Source: Nyssa sinensis
Taxonomy: Eukaryota; Streptophyta; Magnoliopsida; Cornales; Nyssaceae
DNA: 64,000 nucleotides
NCBI GenBank assembly: GCA_008638375.1
Contig: CM018041.1
Span: 2,418,001 to 2,482,000 of the forward strand
Reading direction: 5' to 3'
Below are positions 23,170 to 34,574 of this stretch, one piece after another. How positions within the stretch are numbered: the first letter of the stretch is position 1; every line of letters starts with the position of its first letter. Under the pieces are notes generated by a model. The model did no database searches. It saw only the letters and a program-made list of their open reading frames with translations, and had not been told where the DNA came from. The translations under genes and the position numbers were made by a program.

Positions 23170-23696
23170 CAAACATAGTTATTAGAATCGAACCAGACAA
23201 TGAACCAGTAAAAGAGTTGGTTCACGGTTCACTGGTTCAACCGGTAATTTAACCGATTTTATAATTAATATAATAAATATATACATAAATATATTATAAA
23301 TTAAGAAAATAAAAAGAATAATATTTTTTTTATTATTTAGTGATAAATAATAAAATATAAACATAAACATAATCATTGAAATTATCTTAATATATAAGTT
23401 TAATATATTTGTATATATAACAAAAATACATGTAATAATATTTTATTTTATACCAAATTTTATCATTTCATCATCAAATATAAGAAGTTTTGTGAGAAAA
23501 AAAGCTTTAGGTAATAAAAAAATAAAAGGTGGTTCAACCGACTTTTTTTAAAAAAAATCGGTCAGTTCACTCGAATTTTTAAAAAATTAGCCGGTTCAAC
23601 TGATTTTTTCTAATTCTTTAGTAAAAACAATATATTAATTAAACCAAACCAATTTAATGCCTGGTTCTCAGTTCGGTCTGGTTTTGATAACTATGA
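23170..23696. mobile_element. MITE-like element with ATAGTTAT-type inverted ends, copy 1
   Basis: The left end reads CATAGTTATTAGAATCGAAC and the right end, reverse-complemented, CATAGTTATCAAAACCAGAC. The interior is extremely AT-rich with GGTTCAACCGG-like words near both ends. Related sequence occurs at 24846-25084 (right half only) and 26616-27124. The target duplication is unclear, so no superfamily is given. Confidence 0.6.
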
Positions 23697-24600
23697 CGTC
23701 CAATATAAACACTGAGGTTGGGACTATAAATGAGCCAAATTCGGTGGCCAAGGTTGCCTTAAAAAGTTATTTATTGATCTTTGTGTATTATATCCGAGCC
23801 AATTAGTATCAACTATATTAACAGAATATGTGGGTCATTTATTAATGTGTCCGATGATATGTAAGTCACTTACCAATGTGTCTGATACTCATTGGTCGGA
23901 TGCAATACACCTAGAACCAATGAATAAACTTCTGACATGTCTTTAGATGTGGAGTTTGAAAACTATCTTTAAGTGTAGAATAGTGTTTGTCCGTCTGTGT
24001 CGGCAGGTAAGGGTTAGTAAGGCCAAAGATTTGAAAAATTGAAAAATTTTATTCTTATTTTACTAACTTCTTTTAAAATAATTAAGAATTAGTCATCTCA
24101 AAATTTATTAATTTTTTATAAGAATATCTCCAAAGTTGTATTGTATATATGCTTTTTACTTCTCTTAAAAATAATTTTTGCATCCGCCACTATTTTGCAC
24201 TGTTATGATACCTCAAAAGCTAGGAGAGGAATAACGAGTACAAGTTTTTATGCATTTGTTTAATAATGGTTTTCCTATTGTGTAGCTGCTCATTAGATTC
24301 GTTTGAGTTTACTATAATGCAACAAAATAACATTAAAAATAACACTTTCTTCCACTCACAAAATTAATTGAAGTAGAATTCATGTTTTCAGAAACAAAAG
24401 AGGACAACAAATGTTATTAAGTCTTGGCACAGCGGAAAATTGTTTCCTTATAAACTAGAAATAGTGAATTTGAGTCACAAAAATAATTTTTTCATTCACC
24501 CTTTTCAATTTAACAATAACTTAAGTTAGTACACTAGAATAACTGGACTGATTTTTTTTAGAATTTTTGTTTTTAAGAACAAACGTCATTCTGATTTTGG
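23430..24600. repeat. Local direct duplication, copy A
   Basis: Collinear with 24850-25960. Shared landmarks include TACCAAATTTTATCATTTCA, CATTGGTC, TTCTGACATGTCTTTAGATG, GTCTTGGCACAGCGG and AAGAACAAACG.CATTCT. It includes the right half of the neighbouring MITE-like element. Confidence 0.85.
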
Positions 24601-24849
24601 CGCAACAATAAATTGTTTGTTTATTGTTGTGAATGATTTCTGGTTGAGTTAGATTAACGATGGAGAACTCTTGATCATAAACCTGCAAAATAGATGGTTA
24701 ATCGTTATTGGAAGATGTTCGATAAAGAATTCTCCGACAATCAAATCAGTTAGAGATCAAAAAAATGATGTCGAGAATCTAGGTCATTCCTTCGCGTATG
24801 TTGCTACCTTTTATAAGCATGTACATACTGTTTTAATAAGATTGAAGTA

Positions 24850-25960
24850 ACAATATCTTATTTTATACCAAATTTTATCATTTCATCATTAAATATAAGA
24901 AGTTTTGTGAGAAAAAAAAGTTATAGGTGATAAAAAAACAAAAGGTGGTTTAACTGATTTTTTTAAAAAAATTGGCCGGTTCAACTGAATTTTTTTTTTC
25001 TGATTCTTTAGTAAAAAAAGTATATTAATTGAACCAATCGGTTTAATGCCTGGTTCCCGGTTTGGTCCGATTCTGATAACTATGCCGCCTAGTATAAACA
25101 CTGAGGTTGGGATTATAAATGAGCCAAATTCAATGTTTGCCTAAGGTTGCTTTGAAAAGTTATTTATTGATCTTGGTGTATTATATCCGGGTCAATTAGT
25201 ATCAACTATTTTAGCAGAATATGTGAGTCATTTATTAATGTGTATGATGATATGTGAGTCACTTACCAATGCATCTGATACTCATTGGTCTAGATGCAAT
25301 ACACTCAGAACCAATAAATAAACTTCTGACATGTCTTTAGATGTGGAGTTTGAAAACTATCTTAGTGTAGAATAGTGTTTGTTTGTGTCGGCAGATAAGG
25401 GGTAGCAAAGCCAAAGATTTGAAAATTTGAAAAAATTTATTGTTATTTTACTAATTTCTTTTAAAATAATTAAGAATTAGTCATCTCAAAATTTATTGAA
25501 TAACGAGTACAAGTTTTTATGCATTTGTTTAATAATGGTTTTCCTATTGTGTAGCTGCTCATTAGGTTCGTCTGAGTTTACTATAATGCAAGAAAATAAC
25601 ATTAAAAGTAACACTTTCTTCCACTCACAAAATTAATTGAAGTAGAATTCATGTTTTCAGAAACAAAAGAGGACAACAAATGTTATCAAGTCTTGGCACA
25701 GCGGTAAACTGTTTCCTTATAAACTAGAAATGAGATCCACATTGAGGTAACTTTTAACCACTTTTTTGAAATGAGATCAAGTTAAAAGTCCTTTTGTGAG
25801 ACTTTTTTTTTTTTTTAACTGTGATATTATCTCTATGTTAGGATTATTATGTATGAATTTAAGTCACACAAATAATTTATGTGTTGACCCTTCTCAACGC
25901 CGAAGTTAGGTACACTTGGACTGATTTTTCTATTTTAGAATTCTTGTTTCCAAGAACAAA
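24850..25960. repeat. Local direct duplication, copy B
   Basis: Copy of 23430-24600. Relative to A it lacks about 125 bp (joined at ATTTATTGAATAACGAG, about 25493) and carries about 125 extra bp after AAACTAGAAAT (about 25728-25855). No coding content was recognised. Confidence 0.85.
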
Positions 25961-26615
25961 CGCCATTCTACATTAGGGTTTAGACAATTTTTTATTATGC
26001 AACCAAACAAGCCCTAATCCCAACTTGGTGGCAAAAAACAAAAATTGGACAGCCATTGCCGACCACACAGTGGAGCGCGTCCCACGGATATGCGCGTGAG
26101 TGACCGAAGGAATCACGTGCGCACTGTTCTCCCCACAAACATGCACACACATTGAGTTTGGTGCATTCACCTGTTCATATATAGTATAATAAAAATATAT
26201 ATATACATATATATAATAATGATTTAAAAATGACCATGATGAGGGGACATGGGGACAGTGCACATTATAATCACGATGATAGGCCTTTTACACTTTGTCT
26301 TTATTATATCTAGATATTATTATACTCCTCTATATAATTTAAAAACATATAAATATAGCCTTTTACTTTGATTTTATTAGGCATTAGGTTTAAAATATTC
26401 TTTTAATACTTGTTTTTAGTACAATCATGTTGATGGAAAATTTTTACATGTGCGTGTTAGAACTTTAAATCTGCACTGTATTTATGTAATAAAAGAATTT
26501 TATTATGTTGAATAATATCTGTGTCTAGTAACTTTTTAATATTAATATAATGTAAAGTAAATCTTATTTACTAGTTAAATTTTTATTAATAAAATAACGT
26601 ACATGTATAAATATC

Positions 26616-27124
26616 ATAATCGGACTGAACAATGAACTAGTAAAAGATATTTGTGATTTACTGGTTCAACCGGTTCAATTGATTTGATAATTAATATATT
26701 AAAACTATACATAAGTATATTAAAAATTAAAAAAATAACAAGAAAAATATATATATTATTTTTTAGTGATAAATAACAAAATATAAGTATAATTATTAAA
26801 ATTATCTTATTGTATGAGTTTAATATATTTATATACATGCAATAATATCTTGTTTTATACTAAATTTTATTATTTAATCATTAAATATAATAAGTTTTGT
26901 GAGAAAAAATTATAGATGATAAAAAGACAAAATGTGGTTCAACCGATTTTTTTTTTTTAAATCGGCCAGTTCACTCAATTTTTTTAAATATCGGTTAGTT
27001 TAACCAAGTTTTTTTTTTTTTTAACTAAACCGATATATTAATCGAATCGAATCGGTTTAATATCCGGTTTTCGGTTCAACCGATTGAATCGACCGATTCG
27101 ATTTAGTTCGATTCTAATAATTAT
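26616..27124. mobile_element. MITE-like element with ATAGTTAT-type inverted ends, copy 3
   Basis: Diverged relative of 23170-23696. It has the same order of motifs (GGTTCAACCGGTT near the left, ACTAAATTTTATTATTTAATC in the middle, GTTCGATTCTAATAATTAT at the right end) and inverted ends. Confidence 0.55.
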
Positions 27125-27938
27125 ACATACATATCATATCATGCACACGATAGATCAGAGTTTAAGTCCTATAATGTAGTTCTCTTTCCCTTCATCGTCC
27201 TATACACAAAATAACAAGTCATGTCTTTCTTTGTATAAGGGATTGCAAATTTTTCATTTTAAGTCTCTTAAATAAAATATGTTGTTTTTGTTGATTTCTC
27301 AACTAGGGTCGAACATACTAATTAATTGATTTCGACAGATATTTATAATATAAAAAATATTATTCCAAGCTCGAGATTATATGATGTAAAATATTTTAAT
27401 TATTTAATAATTTATAAATTAAAAATAAAAAATAATTAGGATGAATAAAAATTTAATTTTTAAATTATTTAAAAAATAAAATATCTTGTCGACACTAATA
27501 ACAATTATTTACTGAAATGAGATTGTTTGATACTTTTCTTCACTAGTCATGAAACAACATCACTTTAATATTTAATTTTAAAATAATCATATTTCAATTA
27601 AATTGTTTCAAAACAATCCCAAAATGATAAAACAATAATTTTTGCTTTCTCACATAATTTATTACATCACCATTTGTATTAGCCCCAACTTTATTGTATT
27701 ATAAATTCTCTTTCCGCAGTCACTCATGAAAACCCCAGGAACCAACCAGGACTGTTTCTCTTTCTCTTTCTCTTTCTACTTTTCTTTTCCTCTCTACATT
27801 ACGGCTGTTCTGTTACACTGCTACTCTGTTTTTTGCTCCGTGGAGACTTGAAAAGGGACTTCTTTCTCCATCGAAGCGGCTCTGCTTCAGCCTCTGGTTT
27901 TGGATAGAGATATAGAGATAAGAAAGAGAAGCGAAGAA
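27125..27938 (+). promoter_or_regulatory. Upstream region of the CCT-motif gene
   Basis: AT-rich up to about 27710, then a pyrimidine-rich stretch with repeated TCTCTTTCTCTTTC at about 27758-27790. This resembles the Y-patch and leader of plant core promoters. No clear TATA box was assigned. Confidence 0.4.
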
Positions 27939-30900
27939 ATGTATGCGGAGACTGGGCTTCTGTTTCCTTACTTCCAGAACTACTATCAGGAAGTGCAACA
28001 ACTTGAAGATTTTTGTCAGTCTGAGGAATCGGATGGTCCAATGGTAGCTATATTTCTCTCTGTTTCTCAATCTGTCTACACTCTACTCTCTCTCTCTCTG
28101 AAAGTCTCTGTTTGTATTGATTTGGTTGATCGGCATTTGTTTTGATTAATTTGAATGCAGAGTTCTGAGCTTCTATTACTATTCACTAGACCTAGGGTTT
28201 GCGATTTTCCCTCGCTATTAAAGTGAGGTCGTTTCTTTTAGCTAAGTTTTAGAGAAAGTCTGGATCGAATTACGATATTCAAAGTTTAATTCTTTGGAGG
28301 ACTTTGATTATTTTTAATGTTTTTTGTTTGGTTACTGAGAAAACTCGGGAAAATAAAAAGAAATTTTAACATCGAATCCTATATGTTCTGTTTTGCTAAT
28401 TTCATACATTAAAAATCTAATTTTTTTCCTCAACATTTTCTCACAAACCAATGGAGCATTGATGGACACGGTGATTGGTCGTCATTAAACTGGGGAAATG
28501 AAAAGTGAATTTCTGTAAATATCTAAGATTCGGATTTTGCTATTCTTTTTTAATTTTCACATTTTCTCCGCAACCAAAAAGAGCATAAAAAGATACATTC
28601 AACTTCTCTTTGTGTACTGGATCTGTAAATAAAAAGATCAAGAGAATGGAAATAAAATCAGAGTCATAAGTTCCGTGTTCTACACTCTCTTTTCCATATT
28701 CTTTCAGTGGAAGTGACATAATTAGCCACGGATTTGTTTTTTCATTTCCTCTCTGATTCTCAACTTTCCAATTCCTGATGTCAACTTGTTTTTAGGGGGT
28801 TCACTTTTCACCGCACTTACCGTATTAAAGAAGAGAAAAGTTGGAGAAAAGCAAAAGTTGATCTACCCCTTTATTGTCGTTATTTTATCGGTTTTGTTTG
28901 GTGTGAAAACTAATCTTAGGAAACGAGATAACCCTTTGGCAAAAGTTGCAGAAAATCTATGCCTTTGTTGAAAGATGGTGATTTTTCTGAGCATTTGCCG
29001 GGCAGAAAGTCATCCGTTTCTTCTTTTGAGGGGTCGAAGTTTTAGTTACATAGAGGGTATGAGGTACAACTAAACGGTGTTTGCTTCTTACTGAAGGAAC
29101 CCATATGAACTTTCAACATTTGGAATATTTTGGGGAGGCCTCCCTTTAGAATTCATGACTCCAAGAAAATATTCTTTCATTTATTTATTTATTTTGGGGG
29201 TTTTGGTGGGTGGGTGGGGTGACTTTCCAGGAAAACATCCTTGTTCTTTACTCCCCCAGTTAAGTTAAAGCTGACTTTAGCCAACTCTTTTCAGAAAATT
29301 TTAAGACCATGCTCGTGCCATGAATTGTAATTTTCTCTGGTTGCTGCAGTATCAAATCATTTTATCTTTTCTTTTATATAAAATTTTCGGTGGAAATCTT
29401 TGGGAATGTTTTGCTCTGTTAGTTGCAAAATTTCCTGAAACTACCTAATAACTCCATCCAATATTTCTGAATTTGACCAACTTTATATGACTGGAATCGG
29501 AAATTTCTCAACAGACTTACAATAACGCCCAAATTTTTTTCATTTACCTTTGCATCTGACCATACTGTTTTTTATTTTATATTATTTTATTTTTTGTAGC
29601 ACTAGTCTCAATAAATACTGAATCAAAATTAGCTCCAATAATAGCACAATAACCCTCTTGACACTCAAGTTAGATTCACAAAGCACAGATCACTTGTAAC
29701 TTAAATGTGAACAGTGCTTGATTTTATTTTATTTATTTATTTATTGATAAGTAACAGTGCTTGAAAGTTGAAACCCCATGAGCATCTTACTGCTGCAATT
29801 TTCTTGCAAATAGATAGAGAACTAAGGTTTCTTGCTTCCAACCTAGAAATTTTTTCTTTGGTAGAACTCTGGGATGATTTAATGATTCAGACTATTTGAT
29901 TTTATCTTAAATTTAGAACTTGTGGAAAATTAATTCCAATCAAACAATTTTAAATAATTTTACCACAATGATTTTATATTTTGACTATGATGACAAATTT
30001 TAGCATCACTGATCAAAAAAAAAAAAAATTTGGCATCAGTTATTTTTCTTAATGCCAACTTAAGGTTCTGGGATCGCAGATGTGTTTTAGTGCTTTTACT
30101 GGTTTAGAATTATATATTTAGTTACCATTTCTGCAACTCCCATATCGAGACTATTTTCAATATTAATTGTTCTAGCCAGTAATGACTTGGCACATGAAAT
30201 AATCCTTACCTCTTGAAATTTTTTCATTTTTTTTTTCTTCTAATGCAGGGCAACCTGGTTCAGACATCCACCATATCAGAATATGATTTGGGGGGAGAAG
30301 GGGATCTATTCAAAGCTCCAGAGCCAATTGTTGAAGAACCAGTAGTGCGCCTTGATCCCATGACAGCTGCCATTTCAATAATCTCTTGTGGGGACGATGT
30401 CATCTCCTCTCAAGCACTCAAGGTTGCTGACATTGAATCAATTCAAAGTGAGGAACTTTTCAGCGAGTTTTTCTATGAATGCAAGAAGGATATCTTGGCA
30501 AAAGATGCTATAGAAACACCACTCTCTGATGTCCTGGATATCAAGATTCCTGTTGCAAGTGCCAATGAAAACCTGGTTGCAGAGGACAAATTGCCTCCTG
30601 AGGGACCATTCCAGAAGAGTGTCAGCTCAGGGTGTTTAAGTTCGATGGATTGGGTACATGGGGCTTCAATGAGGCCAAATTTTCTGGATTTCCCTGGAAT
30701 GGACCTTGATGTTGTTTATGGGATGCGAAGGGCATACAGTGAAGGAGACATGAAGGTCAAATTAATTACTCTCTTGCATTGTCTTCTCCATCCATTCCTT
30801 TCTATCTTAGTTTGTCCAATTCTTTTTTACTTGAAGCCAATTAAATGGTTGCATGAGAATTATAAGCATGAAACAGGCTGAATTTAGGTGATCTGGAAGA

Positions 30901-33780
30901 GATTATATACTCCTGGCCAGAAAAGAGAAAAAAAAAAGAAAGGAAAAAGAGGAAACATAAAAAAAGCATAAAACAAAAATTAAAGAAAAATGACAAGTTC
31001 ATTCAAAAGACACTGTAATTGTAGTACTTGAAAACTTAATTACTGGAAGCAAGTTTGAAAGAGCAATGTTTTAACTAAGCATATCTAGTTTTGAAATGAT
31101 TGAGTTTTCCTTTTTCTTTGTTTTGCATTATAGTCCTCATACAGGGTGTCTTGTTTCTATCTACACTATTCCAATCCCAAGAGTTACAAGCAGAACTAAG
31201 AAAAACAAAAAAAATGGACCTATAGAGGTCCTGTTCTCTCCTATCACTGTAATGAAAAAAAGCCAAGTGAAGTAAGTTGTATTTTACATAAGAAATTGAA
31301 ACAATAATTGTGTAAGGAGTAAAATTCACAAGCATCATCATTAACAGAATAAAATTATAGGCCAAATTGGATGGACTAGCTGGCAACTGCTCATCTCATC
31401 AAAATCAGATTAGACCATTTTGCCAAGTTTTTGTCTCTAGAGCATCAATCAGGCTATTATGAATTTAGTTTTGTAAAAAGTTTTAAGGACCTATTTTAGG
31501 AATTGTACTAATCTTGTGATTGCTGAAATGACAGAATAATATTGGTCCCATTAAAAAACCACATTAATGGCTTTTGTAACCAACTTATTGAAGACTACCC
31601 TTTACCAATGACATAGCTCTAAACAACAGCATTAAAAACCCATTTTGTAATGAGCTAATTCTTAACACTAACTAAGCTCATCCTATATATATTTAACCAT
31701 TACTGAGCAGCTCATCCTGTACATTTAATTGAGGAAACAGTTAATGTTGCATGTCTCAAAACTAGGGATTCATTATAGGTAATTCTAATTTCATCTTTAA
31801 AGTCTGCAATTTCTTTTTTCTTAATTTTCAATTGTCTTTACTTCTCGTCTCTGGTGTAAACCACTGGGTCCCAGTGAACTTATATTTGAAATTGAGCCCT
31901 GAGCATTTATTAGTTTTGTGACAAAGTCTACAAACTGAGAAATGTTTAGATGTTTCTGGCCATTTCAACAGGATGGGTGTGGGTCATTGATACTGAGTTT
32001 TTATGACAGACTCTTGGTAATGTAAGCCTCATCCATTCTCCCCTCGTGCAACCACAAATTATCAACAATTGTACCAGTGAAGACCGCAGACAAAAGCTTA
32101 CCAGATACAGGAACAAGAAGATAAAGAGGAATTTTGGCAGGAAAATAAAGGTAATCTATAAATGACAACATTCCTTTTCCATGTTTCATGATTATTCAAT
32201 CACTTACTCTGTAGTCTGGACATAGTATCCTTGTGGTAATTTTTTCCATTCTCCTTTTTAAAAAAAGACAGGTGGGTGGGGGTTGTAAGAGTTGAAAAGA
32301 TTTGTACACGCTTTCAGTAATGTAGTAGTCATATATATTATAATTGAGTCAATGACTGCGCCAAGCCACGTTAGGGCCGGTGTCCTACCAAAACTTCCTC
32401 GTTCTCAATGTTGAGGACTGACTTCATTAAAAATTACTACTTACTAAATGAGCCTGTGTATAGCCATCCCAAGACATGCTCAAATGGTCAACACTCAGAT
32501 ACTTTGTAGTCTTTGCCTGGATGACTGTCACAGATTTTACAGTGTTAATATGTATTCCTCTCCTCTGACATCTATAAATGCTTTTAAGGGAGCCTTCTTT
32601 GACCTTTAAGGGGGGAAAATTCCCTTCTCAGACTCAGTGCTTTCCAAGCAGCTATAATTTCAATGATTTTGCTTTAGATGCATTCTTGACACCTGTGCAG
32701 GGTCTGTTACTAATTGACCTGTCATTCCTCATGACAAAATGTCCACATCTATACTACCCTTGTTCTCCCTGTCAGAGCTTTATCAAGATTCATTTTGAAT
32801 CTATCTCCTTCCTGAGGGCTCCAGAAGTGGTTGGATTGATTCCCAATAGCATTAAAAACCCCTAACTTGTCGTGGAGCAGTGGGTTCTTGAGTTCTGATT
32901 GATAGCAACATTTGTCCATCTTCCAACGCTGTCATTTAAGTCCTTAGAATTCCATATCATTTTTGTCTTCCATTTTTTAGTGCAAAGCTAACCTTCTTAG
33001 ATGTCCACTATTGTGACCATTAGCCATTCTCCTGGCCACTTGATAAGCAAGATGTATGATACCAAATGATCTTATCTTCTGTTCCTCTATAACTAAACAA
33101 AATACATTTATTTTGCCACATTAGTCAGGAAATGCTTTCCTTCCGGGACATCAGTTGCCTCTTTCGAACTTTAGCTTTCTTGACAAGTACTGTTTCTAAG
33201 TGAGAAGATAGCATGTTGACTTAGCAATTATGTATTATCCTAAATATTGATTTAGTTCCTATGTGCCCATAGATTTCTACCTTCATAATATTTCCCTTCA
33301 AGCAGATGTCAATCAGAAAGTAATTACCTCAATTCAATTATTTTCTCCCTATTTAATTATATGGTGGGAAGATCATGACATCAATTTTGTACCTTACTGT
33401 ATACTCAGATTTACCACCTCTCAGGTTTGTTAAAGTTGGAACATTTCAGGCACAGTGCTTTTTTTGTTTAGCATTCCATTCTTTTCTTTCCTAATTACTT
33501 CACTCCACAGTCCACATGACAATATTTGGAGGATATCATGCTATGATTATGTGCTGGACCTTTTTTTTTTGGGGGGGGGGGGGGGGGAGGTTTGGCTTCG
33601 TGGGGTGGGGTGATTTGCTGAGTTAAAATTTAGTGATTTGGCCAACTTCCCACCAATGCACTCATGTTGTGTTTGCTTCAGTATGCTTGCAGGAAGGCTC
33701 TGGCTGATAGTCAGCCGAGGATTCGTGGAAGGTTTGCAAAGACAGAGGATCCTGACATTTCCAAGAAGACTAACTATTAA
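27939..33780 (+). CDS. CCT-motif family protein (CMF/FITNESS-like)
   Basis: Exons 27939-28043, 30249-30755, 32010-32150 and 33682-33780; 283 aa, all junctions phase 0 with GT..AG borders. It opens MYAETGLLFPYFQNYYQEVQ, followed by an acidic stretch with LDPMTAAISIISCGDDV and a conserved GMRRAYSEGDMK before exon 3. The C-terminus holds the CCT motif (about residues 230-273: KLTRYRNKKIKRNFGRKIKY, then ACRKALADSQPRIRGRFAK), split by an intron after FGRKIK. No B-box zinc finger or receiver domain is present, so it belongs to the CCT-only class rather than CONSTANS or PRR proteins. CCT motifs mediate nuclear import and contact NF-Y subunits or DNA; CMF members influence flowering, stress or growth. 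The exact orthologue is uncertain; FITNESS (At1g07050) or the At5g59990 type are candidates from memory. The start ATG is the first in frame and matches the family opening. Confidence 0.92.
28044..30248 (+). other. Intron 1 of the CCT gene
   Basis: 2.2 kb, GTAGCT..GCAG. AT-rich with no further exon seen. The frame at 28786-28971 has no family features. Confidence 0.8.
30756..33681 (+). other. Introns 2 and 3 of the CCT gene
   Basis: Intron 2 (30756-32009) and intron 3 (32151-33681) flank the 141-bp CCT exon. Intron 3 contains a poly-G run at 33571-33587. Open frames on both strands here are shadows or noncoding. Confidence 0.8.
33571..33587. repeat. Poly-G run in CCT intron 3
   Basis: Ten T are followed by about 17 G, 95 bp before the last exon; G-rich sequence continues to about 33611. 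Confidence 0.8.
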
Positions 33781-34007
33781 CTCGAGCAGTAAGAAGAAAA
33801 TGAGATGTACGAATGAAGTAGCTAGGCCCAATGAGAGTAACGAAAGAGATCGGTGGTAGTGTAAGGCTGGCATAAACTTAGTGGAAGCTTAAACAGGTCT
33901 TGCTCAATAAACTGGAACTCCAAAACCTGCAAACTAGTTGATCTCTTGTTTAATGTAATAATATCTGTAGATTGAAATGGTCAACTAGTTGTATATAGTG
34001 GTAATGG

Positions 34008-34013
34008 AATAAA
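34008..34013 (+). terminator. Candidate polyadenylation signal of the CCT gene
   Basis: AATAAA about 230 bp after the stop codon, a usual 3' UTR length. Plant poly(A) signals are degenerate, so this is only a candidate. Confidence 0.4.
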
Positions 34014-34325
34014 AGTGAAAGTCGTACTTGTTCATATATAGTTGCTAAGAAATGATGATATTGGAGTCTCCTTTGCTTAGTACCCCAGCAAATGGAATGA
34101 TCTCTTTACTGGGCGGTCTCATTGCACCATATTTGGTAAGATAATATTCTGGAATGGAATTTTTTCAGACCAATGCCTTGTGTATGGTCTGAAACCAATG
34201 GAAAAACCTAAAGTTAACCGAGTCGTTTTGAAGTTAAAAGGATTTTGAATGTCAAGTTGTAGCCACCTGAATTCTGTCTCTACTTTTTTCAAGTACGAAA
34301 ATTTTATTGAACACGAAACTGGTCA

Positions 34326-34574
34326 TTGGGTATGTTTGTTTACCGGTTTGAGGAGTAGATAAGATAAATTAGTCTCGATGGTCTTGTGAAGTATGTGTTT
34401 GAAAGAAAAAAAAGAGAGAGGAAGGGACTTATTAATAATATCGGAAGTAAATAATAATTTATAACATGTATAAAATAATGGGAATAGAGGATTGAGATTA
34501 CTAATCCTATCATAATTAGTGAAACAGAGAGTTAATCCAACCTTATCTAATTCCAATTCATGAAACAAACATGG
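34326..34574. mobile_element. Possible small MITE
   Basis: The left end contains GGGTATGTTTGTTT and the right end AAACAAACATGG, about 12-bp inverted repeats around 250 bp of AT-rich sequence. No clean target duplication was seen. Confidence 0.35.

Noticed and set aside
32001..32189. Minus-strand frame over the CCT exon
   Set aside because: The plus strand encodes the CCT motif with proper splice borders; the minus frame is a shadow.
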